DNA of 37,717 nt from Nitrospiria bacterium. Lineage in GTDB: Bacteria; Nitrospirota; UBA9217. Below the pieces are notes generated by a model. It had not been told where the DNA came from. It saw only the letters and a program-made list of their open reading frames with translations, and made no database searches. The position numbers and the translations under genes are program-made. This document shows positions 16,852-24,152 of the stretch, piece after piece. Where the stretch lies: positions 1 through 37,717 of the forward strand of contig CAKKPG010000009.1 in assembly GCA_919901555.1 (NCBI GenBank), given 5' to 3'. Positions within the stretch are counted from its first letter, which is position 1; each line of letters begins with the position of its first letter.

Positions 16852-16865
16852 TTCATGGTGACCAT

Positions 16866-18065
16866 ATGTCCGTGACGGAAGCGACGGAAAAAAAGATCGT
16901 TCAAAAAGAACTGACCTTGAACATGGGCCCCCAGCACCCGAGCACCCACGGCGTGCTGCGCCTGGTGCTGGACCTGCAGGGCGAAACGGTGGTGGGCGTG
17001 GACCCCCGTCCGGGCTACCTCCACCGGGGCATCGAGAAGTGGATGGAGAGCAGGACCTACCACCAGATCATCCCCATGACCGACCGGCTGGACTATATTT
17101 CGTGCATGTGCAACAACCTCGGGTATGTGGTAGCGGTCGAAAGACTGGCGGGGATCAACGTACCCGAACGAGCCCAGGTCCTTCGGACGCTTACCGCGGA
17201 GCTTACCCGCATCAGTTCACATCTCATCTGGCTCGGCACCAGCGCGGTGGATATAGGCGCCATGACGGTCCTGCTGTATGCGGCGAGAGAGCGGGAGTTT
17301 ATACTCGATCTCCTCGAAATGGCAACCGGCGCGAGATTGACCGTGAGCTATGCGCGCATCGGCGGCGTGCGGAATGACGTCCCCCGCGACTTCCTTGATA
17401 AATGCCGCGAGTTCACCGAGCTGTTCCCCAAACGGCTCGAAGAGTATGACACGCTCATCCGGGAAAACCGCATCTGGCTCAAGCGCACCGTAGGCATCGG
17501 CGTCATGGCCGCCGGGGAAGCGATAAACTATGGACTGACCGGCGCCTCGCTCAGGGGCTCGGGAGTGAACTACGATCTCCGCAAGGTAGAACCCTATGCG
17601 GCATACGACAAGGTGGAGTTCGACGTGCCGCTCGGCAAGAACGGCGATGTGTACGACCGGTACCTTGTGCGCATCAACGAGATGCGCCAGAGCAATCGGA
17701 TCATCAAACAGTGCCTCGACCTGTTGAAGCCCGGTCCGATCACGACAAACGACCCGCGCTATGCCGTGCCTGACAAGATAAACGTGATGAAGAACATGGA
17801 GTCTCTCGCCCACCAGTTCGTGCTCATGAGCAAGTGGGTCCCCATGCCCGCGGGCGAAGTGTATGTGGCCACGGAAGGCTCGAAGGGCGAGCTCGGCTTC
17901 TATATCGTGAGCGACGGGAGCGGCAGGCCCTACCGCATCAAGATCCGCGCCCCGTCGTACGTGAATTTGAGCGCCCTCCCCGCGATGGCGACCGGCCACA
18001 TGATGTCGGACATGGTCGCGTGCATCGGCGCCATCGACATCGTGCTCGGTGAGTGCGACCGTTAG
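16866..18065 (+). CDS. nuoD: NADH-quinone oxidoreductase subunit D, copy 2
   Basis: NuoD, 49 kDa-type quinone-site subunit of 399 residues. It has [27 protein letters not shown], and the C-terminal AIDIVLGECDR. The frame is open upstream through the heptad array, but the ATG at 16866, with GGTGA four bases ahead, gives the family start. Its end is the junction to the regulatory cassette. Its core is very similar to copy 1, while the N-terminal ten or so residues differ. Confidence 0.96.
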   Translation: MSVTEATEKKIVQKELTLNMGPQHPSTHGVLRLVLDLQGETVVGVDPRPGYLHRGIEKWMESRTYHQIIPMTDRLDYISCMCNNLGYVVAVERLAGINVPERAQVLRTLTAELTRISSHLIWLGTSAVDIGAMTVLLYAAREREFILDLLEMATGARLTVSYARIGGVRNDVPRDFLDKCREFTELFPKRLEEYDTLIRENRIWLKRTVGIGVMAAGEAINYGLTGASLRGSGVNYDLRKVEPYAAYDKVEFDVPLGKNGDVYDRYLVRINEMRQSNRIIKQCLDLLKPGPITTNDPRYAVPDKINVMKNMESLAHQFVLMSKWVPMPAGEVYVATEGSKGELGFYIVSDGSGRPYRIKIRAPSYVNLSALPAMATGHMMSDMVACIGAIDIVLGECDR

Positions 18066-18088
18066 AGACCGATGAACGAGGTGGTGGT

Positions 18089-18448
18089 GTGGCCCTGCTC
18101 ACGCTGCGTGCGGTAAAGAAAGCCCTGGGAGCGGAAACGATCTTCGGCGACGAGCTGCTGGATGCCATAGAAGTGGACAGCTGCTACAGCGCCGATCTCA
18201 TGAGCGACGTGCTCGCCCGGTCAAGGGCGAACGGCGTTCTCCTCACCGGGTTGACGAACCCTCAGGCGGTGAGGACGGCGGAGATGGCCGACATCAAAGC
18301 GGTCTGTTTCGTGCGCGGGAAGAAGATCGATAACGGTACGATCCAGCTGGCCCGGGAAAAAAATATTCCGCTCCTCGTCACGAAGCTCACGATGTTCGAA
18401 GCATGCGGCATTCTCTACCAGGCCGGCCTGCGGGGCGTTCCCGAGTAG
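18089..18448 (+). CDS. DRTGG-domain protein 1
   Basis: A 119-residue protein of the DRTGG fold, a small domain also found in HPr-kinase and phosphotransacetylase N-terminal regions. It is typical of gene clusters around ferredoxin/NAD [FeFe]-hydrogenases. The conserved region reads SCYSADLMSDVLARS; the DRTGG motif itself is degenerate here. The C-terminal part (IPLLVTKLTMFEACGILY) matches the second DRTGG protein. GTG 18089 has AGGTG five bases upstream. It begins a five-gene cassette between nuoD and nuoE. The function is thought to be regulatory ligand sensing, but is not proven. Confidence 0.82.
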   Translation: MALLTLRAVKKALGAETIFGDELLDAIEVDSCYSADLMSDVLARSRANGVLLTGLTNPQAVRTAEMADIKAVCFVRGKKIDNGTIQLAREKNIPLLVTKLTMFEACGILYQAGLRGVPE

Positions 18449-18471
18449 GATCGGAGGAGCGGTAACCATAC

Positions 18472-19407
18472 GTGGCGACTGAGCCCAGATTAACGAAGAC
18501 CCAGGAGCTCGTTTACGAGATCACGGTGAGCGAGGCCATGGCCGCCGACGTGGTAACGGTGGGGCCGGACCAGACCATGGCGGACCTCCGCATCATCATG
18601 CGGGACAACCGCATCTCCGGCACCCCCGTGGTGGAAGACGGCAGGCTCGTGGGCATGATCAGCATCGAAGACCTGATCAATGCGCTGCTCAACAACGATA
18701 TCGACGCCCCCATCCGGGAAAAGATGACGACGAAGGTGGAGTGCTTCTACGCCGACGAGCCCCTGGTGCACACCTTCGCGAAGTTTTCCAAGTACGGGCA
18801 CAGCCGGTATCCCGTGCTCGAGCGCGACGGCAGGCTGGCGGGGATCATCACCAAGGGAAACGTTGTCCAGGGCCTGCTCAAAAAGCTCGAGATCGAATTC
18901 GAGATCACCGAGGCGAAACAGGGCTCGTCCCGGCGGGACCGGCCCACGATCCGGAAGTTCTTTGAAGATGTTTACGCCGACGAGATCAGCTTCACCTTCA
19001 AGTACCTTGTGGCGGGCCAGAACCTGAAGGGGACGGGAAAGGCCGCGAGCGAACTGAAGAGCGCGCTCAAAATTCTCGGCGTCTGCCCGAGCCTGCTCAG
19101 GCGGATCGGGGTGGCCACCTATGAGGCCGAGATCAACCTCGCCTCCTATACCAAAGGGGGCGAGATCCGAGCCCTCGTGGAGAAGTGGGGCATCACCGTG
19201 GAGGCCATCGACGGCGGTCCGGGCATTCCCGATGTCGAACTTGCCATGCAGCCGGGGTATTCCACCGCGCCCGACTGGGTCCGGGAGCTGGGGTTCGGCG
19301 CAGGCATGGGACTGGTGAACATCAAAAAATGCTCCGATGAAATGGAGCTCAAGTCCTCGGTACCCGAGGGGACGCATCTGACCATGAAGTTCTACTACAC
19401 GTCCTGA
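18472..19407 (+). CDS. CBS-pair plus anti-sigma-like ATPase
   Basis: A 311-residue regulator with two CBS domains (about residues 20-137, with SGTPVVEDGRLVGMIS and YPVLERDGRLAGIIT), then an RsbW/SpoIIAB-like ATP-binding domain. The ATPase N box is near Asn222 (YEAEINLASYT), G1 is DGGPGIPD near 247, and G2 is GFGAGMGLVNI near 274. CBS pairs usually sense adenine nucleotides and the kinase domain phosphorylates a partner protein, so it could link energy charge to expression or activity of the complex. It starts at GTG 18472, with GGAGGAG somewhat far upstream. It lies between the two DRTGG genes. Confidence 0.87.
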   Translation: MATEPRLTKTQELVYEITVSEAMAADVVTVGPDQTMADLRIIMRDNRISGTPVVEDGRLVGMISIEDLINALLNNDIDAPIREKMTTKVECFYADEPLVHTFAKFSKYGHSRYPVLERDGRLAGIITKGNVVQGLLKKLEIEFEITEAKQGSSRRDRPTIRKFFEDVYADEISFTFKYLVAGQNLKGTGKAASELKSALKILGVCPSLLRRIGVATYEAEINLASYTKGGEIRALVEKWGITVEAIDGGPGIPDVELAMQPGYSTAPDWVRELGFGAGMGLVNIKKCSDEMELKSSVPEGTHLTMKFYYTS

Positions 19408-19419
19408 CCGGGAGGGACC

Positions 19420-19761
19420 ATGAAGCTCAAAGACCTCGTGCGGGAGTTCGGTTTGGAAGTGAAGGCCGGTGCGGGGCTCCTCGACCGGGACGTTACGGGA
19501 GGCTACGTGAGCGACCTCATGTCGGACGTGCTGGCCCATGCTGTTGACGGGAACGTGTGGGTCACGCTCCACATCCACCAGAACATCGTGGCCGTGGCCG
19601 CGCACAAGGGACTCGCGGGCATCATCCTCGTTCAGGGCAGGCAGCCTGAGAAGGACACCGTGGCCAAGGCCGCGGAAGAGGGCATCCCCGTCATGGTGAG
19701 CGCCTTCCCCGCCTTCGAACTGGTGGGCAGATTGTACAAGGCGGGCATCCGTGGCGCTTAG
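19420..19761 (+). CDS. DRTGG-domain protein 2
   Basis: A 113-residue DRTGG protein. The motif is near-canonical: DRDVTGGYVSDLMSDVLAHA at residues 22-41. The C-terminus (VSAFPAFELVGRLYKAGI) is paralogous to DRTGG protein 1, so the pair may form a heteromer. ATG 19420 has GGAGG at 19411-19415. Its end overlaps the start of the PHP gene by eleven bases. It could be a phosphorylation target or partner of the adjacent ATPase, which is an inference from gene order. Confidence 0.85.
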   Translation: MKLKDLVREFGLEVKAGAGLLDRDVTGGYVSDLMSDVLAHAVDGNVWVTLHIHQNIVAVAAHKGLAGIILVQGRQPEKDTVAKAAEEGIPVMVSAFPAFELVGRLYKAGIRGA

Positions 19762-20497
19762 GCGCATCAGGGCCGACCTTCACATACATACCTGCCTGTC
19801 GCCCTGCGCCGGCCTGGATATGTCGCCCCGGGGCGTCGTCCGCGCGGCCCTGGAAAAGGGCCTGGACCTGATCGGCGTGTGCGACCACAACTCGGCCGAA
19901 AACGTTCTGGCCGTGAAGCGGGCGGCTGAACGGCACGGCCTTCTGGTCCTGGGCGGCATGGAGGTTGCTTCTTCGGAAGAGGCGCACTTCCTCGTGTTCT
20001 TTGACCTCGATGACGACCTGCTCCGGTTCCAGGAACTGGTGTACGGGCACCTGAGCGGCACGAATGATGAAAAGGCCTTCGGGCAGCAGGTGGTTGCCGA
20101 CGAGGACGACGGGGTCACCGGATTCAGCGACCGGCTTCTCATCGGCGCCAGCTCCCTTCCGGCGCAGACGATCATCGACGCCGCGCACGCGGGGACAGGC
20201 GAGGGCCTGGTGGTCGCGGCCCATGTGGACCGCGAGGCCTTCAGCATCATCGGGCAGCTCGGCTTCATCCCCGAGGGCCTCAGCCTTGATGCGGTAGAGG
20301 TCTCGGAGCATACGACCGCCGAAGAGGCGAGAGAACGCTTTCCCGACTGCAGGAACTACCCGGTCATTACCGGCTCGGACGCCCATGCACCGGAGGACAT
20401 CGGGAAACGGCATACGTGCTTCATTATGGAAGACGCAAGTGTCGGCGAGATAAAAAAGGCCCTTGCCGGCAGGGACGGCAGGAAGGCGGTCTGCTGA
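19751..20497 (+). CDS. PHP-family metal-dependent phosphoesterase
   Basis: A 248-residue PHP-superfamily enzyme (trinuclear-metal phosphoesterase fold). The metal ligands are visible: His11 and His13 (DLHIHTCLSP), Asp45-His46 (GVCDHNSAEN), Glu71, His158 (VAAHVD), and Asp210 and His212 (GSDAHAPED). The substrate is unknown; relatives hydrolyse small phosphates or nucleotides. The start is GTG 19751, overlapping the upstream stop. In hydrogenase operons a PHP gene is part of this same cassette. It might oppose phosphorylation by the neighbouring ATPases or clear a signalling nucleotide, but this is untested. Confidence 0.88.
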   Translation: MALRRIRADLHIHTCLSPCAGLDMSPRGVVRAALEKGLDLIGVCDHNSAENVLAVKRAAERHGLLVLGGMEVASSEEAHFLVFFDLDDDLLRFQELVYGHLSGTNDEKAFGQQVVADEDDGVTGFSDRLLIGASSLPAQTIIDAAHAGTGEGLVVAAHVDREAFSIIGQLGFIPEGLSLDAVEVSEHTTAEEARERFPDCRNYPVITGSDAHAPEDIGKRHTCFIMEDASVGEIKKALAGRDGRKAVC

Positions 20498-20501
20498 AGG
20501 C

Positions 20502-21035
20502 GTGGAAGATCTATCGCTCCACATCCTCGATATCGCCGAGAACTCCGTACGGGCCCGTGCGAAGAGGATAGAGATCACGATAACAAGGGACGCCGCCGGG
20601 GACCTCCTCACCGTGGAGGTGAAGGACGACGGCAGCGGCATGGACCAGGAGACGCTTGCGCGGGTCCGCGATCCCTTCTTTACGACAAAAGGTAAAAAGA
20701 CCGGCCTGGGCATTCCGTTCCTGGCACAGGCGGCCGAGCAGGCCGGCGGCGCATTGACCATTGACTCGGCGCCGGGCACAGGCACGCGGATGTCGGTCAC
20801 GTTCAAATGGAGCCATGTTGACCGGCCCGTAATCGGCAGCATGGCGGATACGCTGCTCACGCTGATCGCCGGTCATCCGGACCTTGATGTTCTGTACGAA
20901 GAGCGTGACGACGGCGGGGTCTTCCGGTTCGATACGCGCGAGATCAAGAAGGACCTGGAAGAAGTCCCGATCAACGCCCCCGAGGCGCTTGACGCGATCA
21001 GGGCCATGCTGAAGGAGCAGATAAAATTTGAGTAA
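20502..21035 (+). CDS. stand-alone GHKL ATPase (histidine-kinase-like, no H box)
   Basis: A 177-residue protein with a GHKL ATP-binding fold from the first residues. The N box is ILDIAENSVRA (Asn14), G1 is DDGSGMD (42-48), the F box is DPFFTTKG, and G2 is KTGLGIPF (about 67-73). There is no dimerisation/phospho-His domain or sensor, and the C-terminal 60 residues are a separate acidic/basic helix region. It could bind ATP and regulate, or act as a kinase with a separate substrate. GTG 20502 lies four bases after the PHP stop; the start is not certain. Its stop codon falls inside the left end of a repeat element. Confidence 0.83.
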   Translation: MEDLSLHILDIAENSVRARAKRIEITITRDAAGDLLTVEVKDDGSGMDQETLARVRDPFFTTKGKKTGLGIPFLAQAAEQAGGALTIDSAPGTGTRMSVTFKWSHVDRPVIGSMADTLLTLIAGHPDLDVLYEERDDGGVFRFDTREIKKDLEEVPINAPEALDAIRAMLKEQIKFE

Positions 21036-21113
21036 CTACTCAGGTCAGCCACTTCGCTTCGGCGCAAGGCGCGCTTTTTGCGCCTGTGCTCAGCGGCGGA
21101 CCTGAGTAGTTAC
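21032..21113 (+). repeat. dispersed inverted-repeat element, copy C
   Basis: An 82-base element bounded by a perfect 15-base inverted repeat, GTAACTACTCAGGTC (21032-21046) and GACCTGAGTAGTTAC (21099-21113). The interior is GC-rich with further stem potential (GGCGCAAGGCGCG / TTTTTGCGCC). The left end contains the stop codon of the GHKL ATPase gene. It separates the regulatory cassette from nuoE, so it may also act as an RNA processing or decay barrier. Related copies are at 6915 and 15092. Confidence 0.85.
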
Positions 21114-21155
21114 AAATTTGAAATGTGAAATTTCAAATTGCTGAAGAGGTAAACG

Positions 21156-21665
21156 ATGGGTAACGAAGCGGTTGCACAGCAGGCTGCCACGGACAATGAG
21201 ACCATAACCCCGGAGATGTACCGGAGGATCGACTCGATCATCGAGCGGTATAAAGACAAGCCCGGGTCCCTCATCCCGGTGCTCCAGCAGGCGCAGGACG
21301 TATGCGGCTATCTGCCGCACCCGGTACAGCGCTACGTTGCCAAGGGGCTCAGGATGTCGCCCAGCGTGGTGTTCGGCGTGGCCACCTTCTACTCCTTCTT
21401 CACCCTCGTGCCGCGCGGCAAGCATGTCATCCGCGTCTGCCTCGGCACGGCGTGCTACGTGAAGCGGAGCGAAGAGATCCTCGACAAGATCAAGGCCGAA
21501 CTGGAGCTTGAGGTCGGTGAGATCACGAGGGACAAGAAGTATTCCCTCGAGGCCGTGCGCTGCCTCGGCGCCTGCGGCCTCGCGCCGGTGGTGGTCGTGG
21601 ACCAGGACACCTACGGCGACGTGGCAGCCACGAAAGTGATGGATATTCTGAAGAAGTATGAGTAG
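21156..21665 (+). CDS. nuoE: NuoE/HndA-type [2Fe-2S] subunit, copy 2
   Basis: A 169-residue 24 kDa-type subunit. The four cluster ligands are Cys95 and Cys100 (CLGTAC), Cys136 and Cys140 (CLGAC). It is as close to HndA/HydC of bifurcating hydrogenases as to classical NuoE, and the next two genes (hndB and long nuoF) reinforce that link. The N-terminal helical part has VLQQAQDVCGYLPHPVQRYVA and VVFGVATFYSFFTLV. ATG 21156 is preceded by GAAGAGG. It follows the dispersed repeat element. Confidence 0.94.
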   Translation: MGNEAVAQQAATDNETITPEMYRRIDSIIERYKDKPGSLIPVLQQAQDVCGYLPHPVQRYVAKGLRMSPSVVFGVATFYSFFTLVPRGKHVIRVCLGTACYVKRSEEILDKIKAELELEVGEITRDKKYSLEAVRCLGACGLAPVVVVDQDTYGDVAATKVMDILKKYE

Positions 21666-21666
21666 G

Positions 21667-21736
21667 GAATAGCAAATAGTGAATAGCGAGAACCGCTCAA
21701 TCTCTAATGTCTATTAACTATTTTCTTATAATTAAG
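21667..21736 (+). repeat. period-7 inverted array, nuoE2-hndB gap
   Basis: Ten heptads in register: GAATAGC, AAATAGT, GAATAGC on the left and GTCTATT, AACTATT, TTCTTAT on the right, which are near-complements. It starts one base after the nuoE stop and ends at the hndB ribosome site (AAGGA). Confidence 0.8.
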
Positions 21737-21744
21737 GATGAATC

Positions 21745-22128
21745 ATGGCTAAGCTGACAATCGCGGACCTTAAAAAAATCAAGGAAGAGTACCACGCCGG
21801 CCAGGCCCTGCGCGAGGGCGGCTTCAAGGTCAAGATCACGGTCCACATGGGCACCTGCGGCATCGCCGCCGGGGCGCGTCCCATCATGAACGTTATTCTC
21901 GAAGAACTTGCCAAATCCGGCCGGAAGGACATAGCCGTTACCACGTCAGGCTGCGCCGGCCTGTGCAGCAAGGAACCCATGATGACCATTGAACTGAGCG
22001 GCGAAGCGCCGGTGCGGTACATCGCCCTCACCGAGGAAAAGGCCCGAAAGATATTCGCCGAGCACGTTATGGCCGGCAAGCCGGTCAAAGAGTACGCCCT
22101 GGTCGTGGGGCATGAAACTACCTACTGA
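21745..22128 (+). CDS. hndB: HndB-like [2Fe-2S] ferredoxin-domain subunit
   Basis: A 127-residue thioredoxin-like [2Fe-2S] protein of the HndB type. Cysteines are Cys38 (MGTCGIAAGA), Cys70 and Cys74 (SGCAGLCSKEP). The N-terminal helix LADLKKIKEE-like segment and the central fold are typical. In Desulfovibrio the NADP-reducing hydrogenase has a homologous HndB subunit; classical complex I does not. It lies between nuoE and the long nuoF, so it is probably an extra electron carrier in this dehydrogenase module. Only three Cys are obvious, so cluster ligation needs checking. ATG 21745 has AAGGA at 21734-21738. Confidence 0.9.
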   Translation: MAKLTIADLKKIKEEYHAGQALREGGFKVKITVHMGTCGIAAGARPIMNVILEELAKSGRKDIAVTTSGCAGLCSKEPMMTIELSGEAPVRYIALTEEKARKIFAEHVMAGKPVKEYALVVGHETTY

Positions 22129-22135
22129 CGTAGTA

Positions 22136-22219
22136 TTGGAAATTGTAAATTGGAAACTGTAAATTTGAAATTTTAATATAAATACCACAACTTTACAATT
22201 TACAATTTAAAATTTACAG
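22136..22219 (+). repeat. period-7 inverted array, hndB-nuoF2 gap
   Basis: Twelve heptads in unbroken register: TTGGAAA, TTGTAAA, TTGGAAA, CTGTAAA, TTTGAAA, TTTTAAT, then ATAAATA, CCACAAC, then TTTACAA, TTTACAA, TTTAAAA, TTTACAG. The right arm is the reverse complement type of the left (TTTACAA versus TTGTAAA). It is AT-rich in a GC-rich genome and ends ten bases before the nuoF CGGAG site. Confidence 0.9.
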
Positions 22220-22240
22220 TTTTTTTTCGGAGCTACTATC

Positions 22241-24028
22241 GTGGAAACATACCGTTCGAACATAATGATCTGCGCGGGCACGGGCTGCGTGGCAAACGGC
22301 TCACTCAAGGTCAAGGACGCCCTCGAGACCGAGCTTATCAAGCGCAACCTCCAGAAGGAGGTCAAGGTCGTGCTCACCGGCTGCAACGGGTTCTGCGCCA
22401 AGGGCCCGGTGATGGTGGTCTACCCCGAGGACATCTTCTACCAGATGGTGAAGGCCGAGGATGTGCCGCACCTGGTGGAAGAGCATTTCATCAAGGGGCG
22501 GCCGGTCAAGAAGTTCCTCTACACGCCGCCGGCCCAGAAGGACGCCATCCCGGTGATGAACGAGATCCCCTTCTTCAAGCACCAGGTGCTGCGGGCGCTG
22601 CGGAACCGGAGTCTCATCGACGCCGAGAAGATCGAGGAGTATATCGCCCGCGACGGCTACCTGGCGGCGGCAAAGGCGCTCACCGAAATGACGCCCGAGC
22701 AGATCGTGAACGAGGTCAAGAACTCAGGGCTTCGCGGCAGGGGCGGCGCGGGCTTCCTGACGGGGCTCAAGTGGGAGCTCTGCGCACGGGTCTCCGGCGA
22801 GATCAAGTACATCCTGTGCAACGGCGACGAGGGCGACCCCGGCGCCTTCATGGACCGCAGTATCATGGAGGCAGACCCCCACTCGGTCCTTGAAGGTATG
22901 ATCGTTGCGGCCAAGGCCATCGGCGCGCACTATGGATATATTTACGTCCGGGCCGAGTATCCTCTCGCCGTGCACCGCCTGCAGCTGGCGATCGACCAGG
23001 CGAAGGAGAACGGACTTCTGGGAAAAGACATCCTTGGCTCAGGGTTCGACCTCGACCTCGAGATCTACCAGGGCGCAGGCGCATTCGTCTGCGGCGAAGA
23101 GACGGCGCTCATGGCGTCGATCGAGGGAAAGCGCGGCATGCCGAGGCCCAAGCCGCCCTTCCCGGCGGTGAAGGGACTGTGGCAGCGGCCCTCGGTGCTG
23201 AACAACGTGGAGACCTTTGCCAACGTTCCCCCCATCATTCTGAGCGGCGCGGACTGGTTCGCAAGCCTCGGGACCGAGAAGAGCAAGGGCACCAAGGTCT
23301 TCGCCCTCTCGGGCGCGCTGAACAACATCGGCCTCGTGGAAGTGCCCATGGGCATCCCGCTCCGCACCGTTATCTTCGATATCGGCGGCGGCATCAAAGG
23401 CAACCGCAAGTACAAGGCCGTACAGATGGGGGGCCCCTCCGGCGGCTGTATCCCCGAGTCCCTCCTTGACACACCTGTAGATTACGAAAACATCAACAAG
23501 ACCGGCGCCATCATGGGATCGGGCGGTATGGTGGTCATGGACGAGACCACGTGCATGCCGGCCATGGCCAAGTTCTTCCTCGAGTTTACCGAGGACGAAT
23601 CCTGCGGCAAGTGCGTGCCCTGCCGGGTCGGGAACAAGACCCTGCTCACGATCCTCGCCCGGATAACGAAGGGCGAGGGCCGCGAGGGAGACATAGAGCT
23701 TCTCCTCGACCTGTCGCAGCAGATCAAGGACACCTCGCTCTGCGGGCTCGGCCAGACCTCGCCCAACCCGGTGCTCACGACGATCAAGTACTTCCGGGAA
23801 GAATACGAGGCGCACATCAAGGAAAAACGGTGTCCCGCCCGGGTCTGCACGCCTCTCGTCAAGTTTGTGGTGAACGACGAGAAATGCAAAAAGTGCGGCA
23901 CGTGCTTCAAGGCCTGTCCCGCGGGCGCCATCACGTGGGAGAAGGGCAAGGTCGCTTATATCGATCCGGAAAAGTGCACCAAGTGCAAATCTTGCATCAA
24001 GTCGTGCAAGTTCTGGGCGATTGATTAA
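22241..24028 (+). CDS. nuoF: long NuoF/HndC-type NADH-binding flavoprotein, copy 2
   Basis: A 595-residue flavoprotein with three parts: a thioredoxin-like [2Fe-2S] domain (Cys11, 16, 48, 52); the NuoF core with GRGGAGFLTG, NGDEGDPGAFMDR and SCGKCVPC; and a C-terminal two-[4Fe-4S] ferredoxin domain (Cys549, 552, 555, 559 and 579, 582, 585, 589). Between core and tail, Cys501, His525, Cys531 and Cys536 resemble the zinc site of HydB-type bifurcating subunits. The build is that of HydB/HndC rather than classical NuoF. It probably exchanges electrons among NADH, ferredoxin-type carriers and NuoG. GTG start 22241 with CGGAG at 22228-22232. Confidence 0.95.
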   Translation: METYRSNIMICAGTGCVANGSLKVKDALETELIKRNLQKEVKVVLTGCNGFCAKGPVMVVYPEDIFYQMVKAEDVPHLVEEHFIKGRPVKKFLYTPPAQKDAIPVMNEIPFFKHQVLRALRNRSLIDAEKIEEYIARDGYLAAAKALTEMTPEQIVNEVKNSGLRGRGGAGFLTGLKWELCARVSGEIKYILCNGDEGDPGAFMDRSIMEADPHSVLEGMIVAAKAIGAHYGYIYVRAEYPLAVHRLQLAIDQAKENGLLGKDILGSGFDLDLEIYQGAGAFVCGEETALMASIEGKRGMPRPKPPFPAVKGLWQRPSVLNNVETFANVPPIILSGADWFASLGTEKSKGTKVFALSGALNNIGLVEVPMGIPLRTVIFDIGGGIKGNRKYKAVQMGGPSGGCIPESLLDTPVDYENINKTGAIMGSGGMVVMDETTCMPAMAKFFLEFTEDESCGKCVPCRVGNKTLLTILARITKGEGREGDIELLLDLSQQIKDTSLCGLGQTSPNPVLTTIKYFREEYEAHIKEKRCPARVCTPLVKFVVNDEKCKKCGTCFKACPAGAITWEKGKVAYIDPEKCTKCKSCIKSCKFWAID

Positions 24029-24041
24029 TAGAAACCTTCAC

Positions 24042-24128
24042 CGCGGAGGACGCGGAGAACGCAGAGAAAGCAAATTCGAGGCTCAACACTCAAGGTCAAA
24101 ACTCTGCGATCTCAGCGATCTCAGCGGT
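24042..24128 (+). repeat. period-9 inverted repeat, nuoF2-nuoG2 gap
   Basis: The left arm is CGCGGAGGA, CGCGGAGAA, CGCAGAGAA; the right arm is CTCTGCGAT, CTCAGCGAT, CTCAGCGGT, near-complementary. The period is nine rather than seven, and the 33-base middle breaks register. Architecture and position (stop codon to next ribosome site) are otherwise as in the period-7 arrays. Confidence 0.85.
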
Positions 24129-24152
24129 AAAACAGGCTTAAGGTAAAAAACC

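Noticed and set aside
16800-16865. Extended N-terminus for NuoD2 starting at TTG 16800
   Set aside because: The extension is encoded by the heptad array and a better start with GGTGA lies at 16866.
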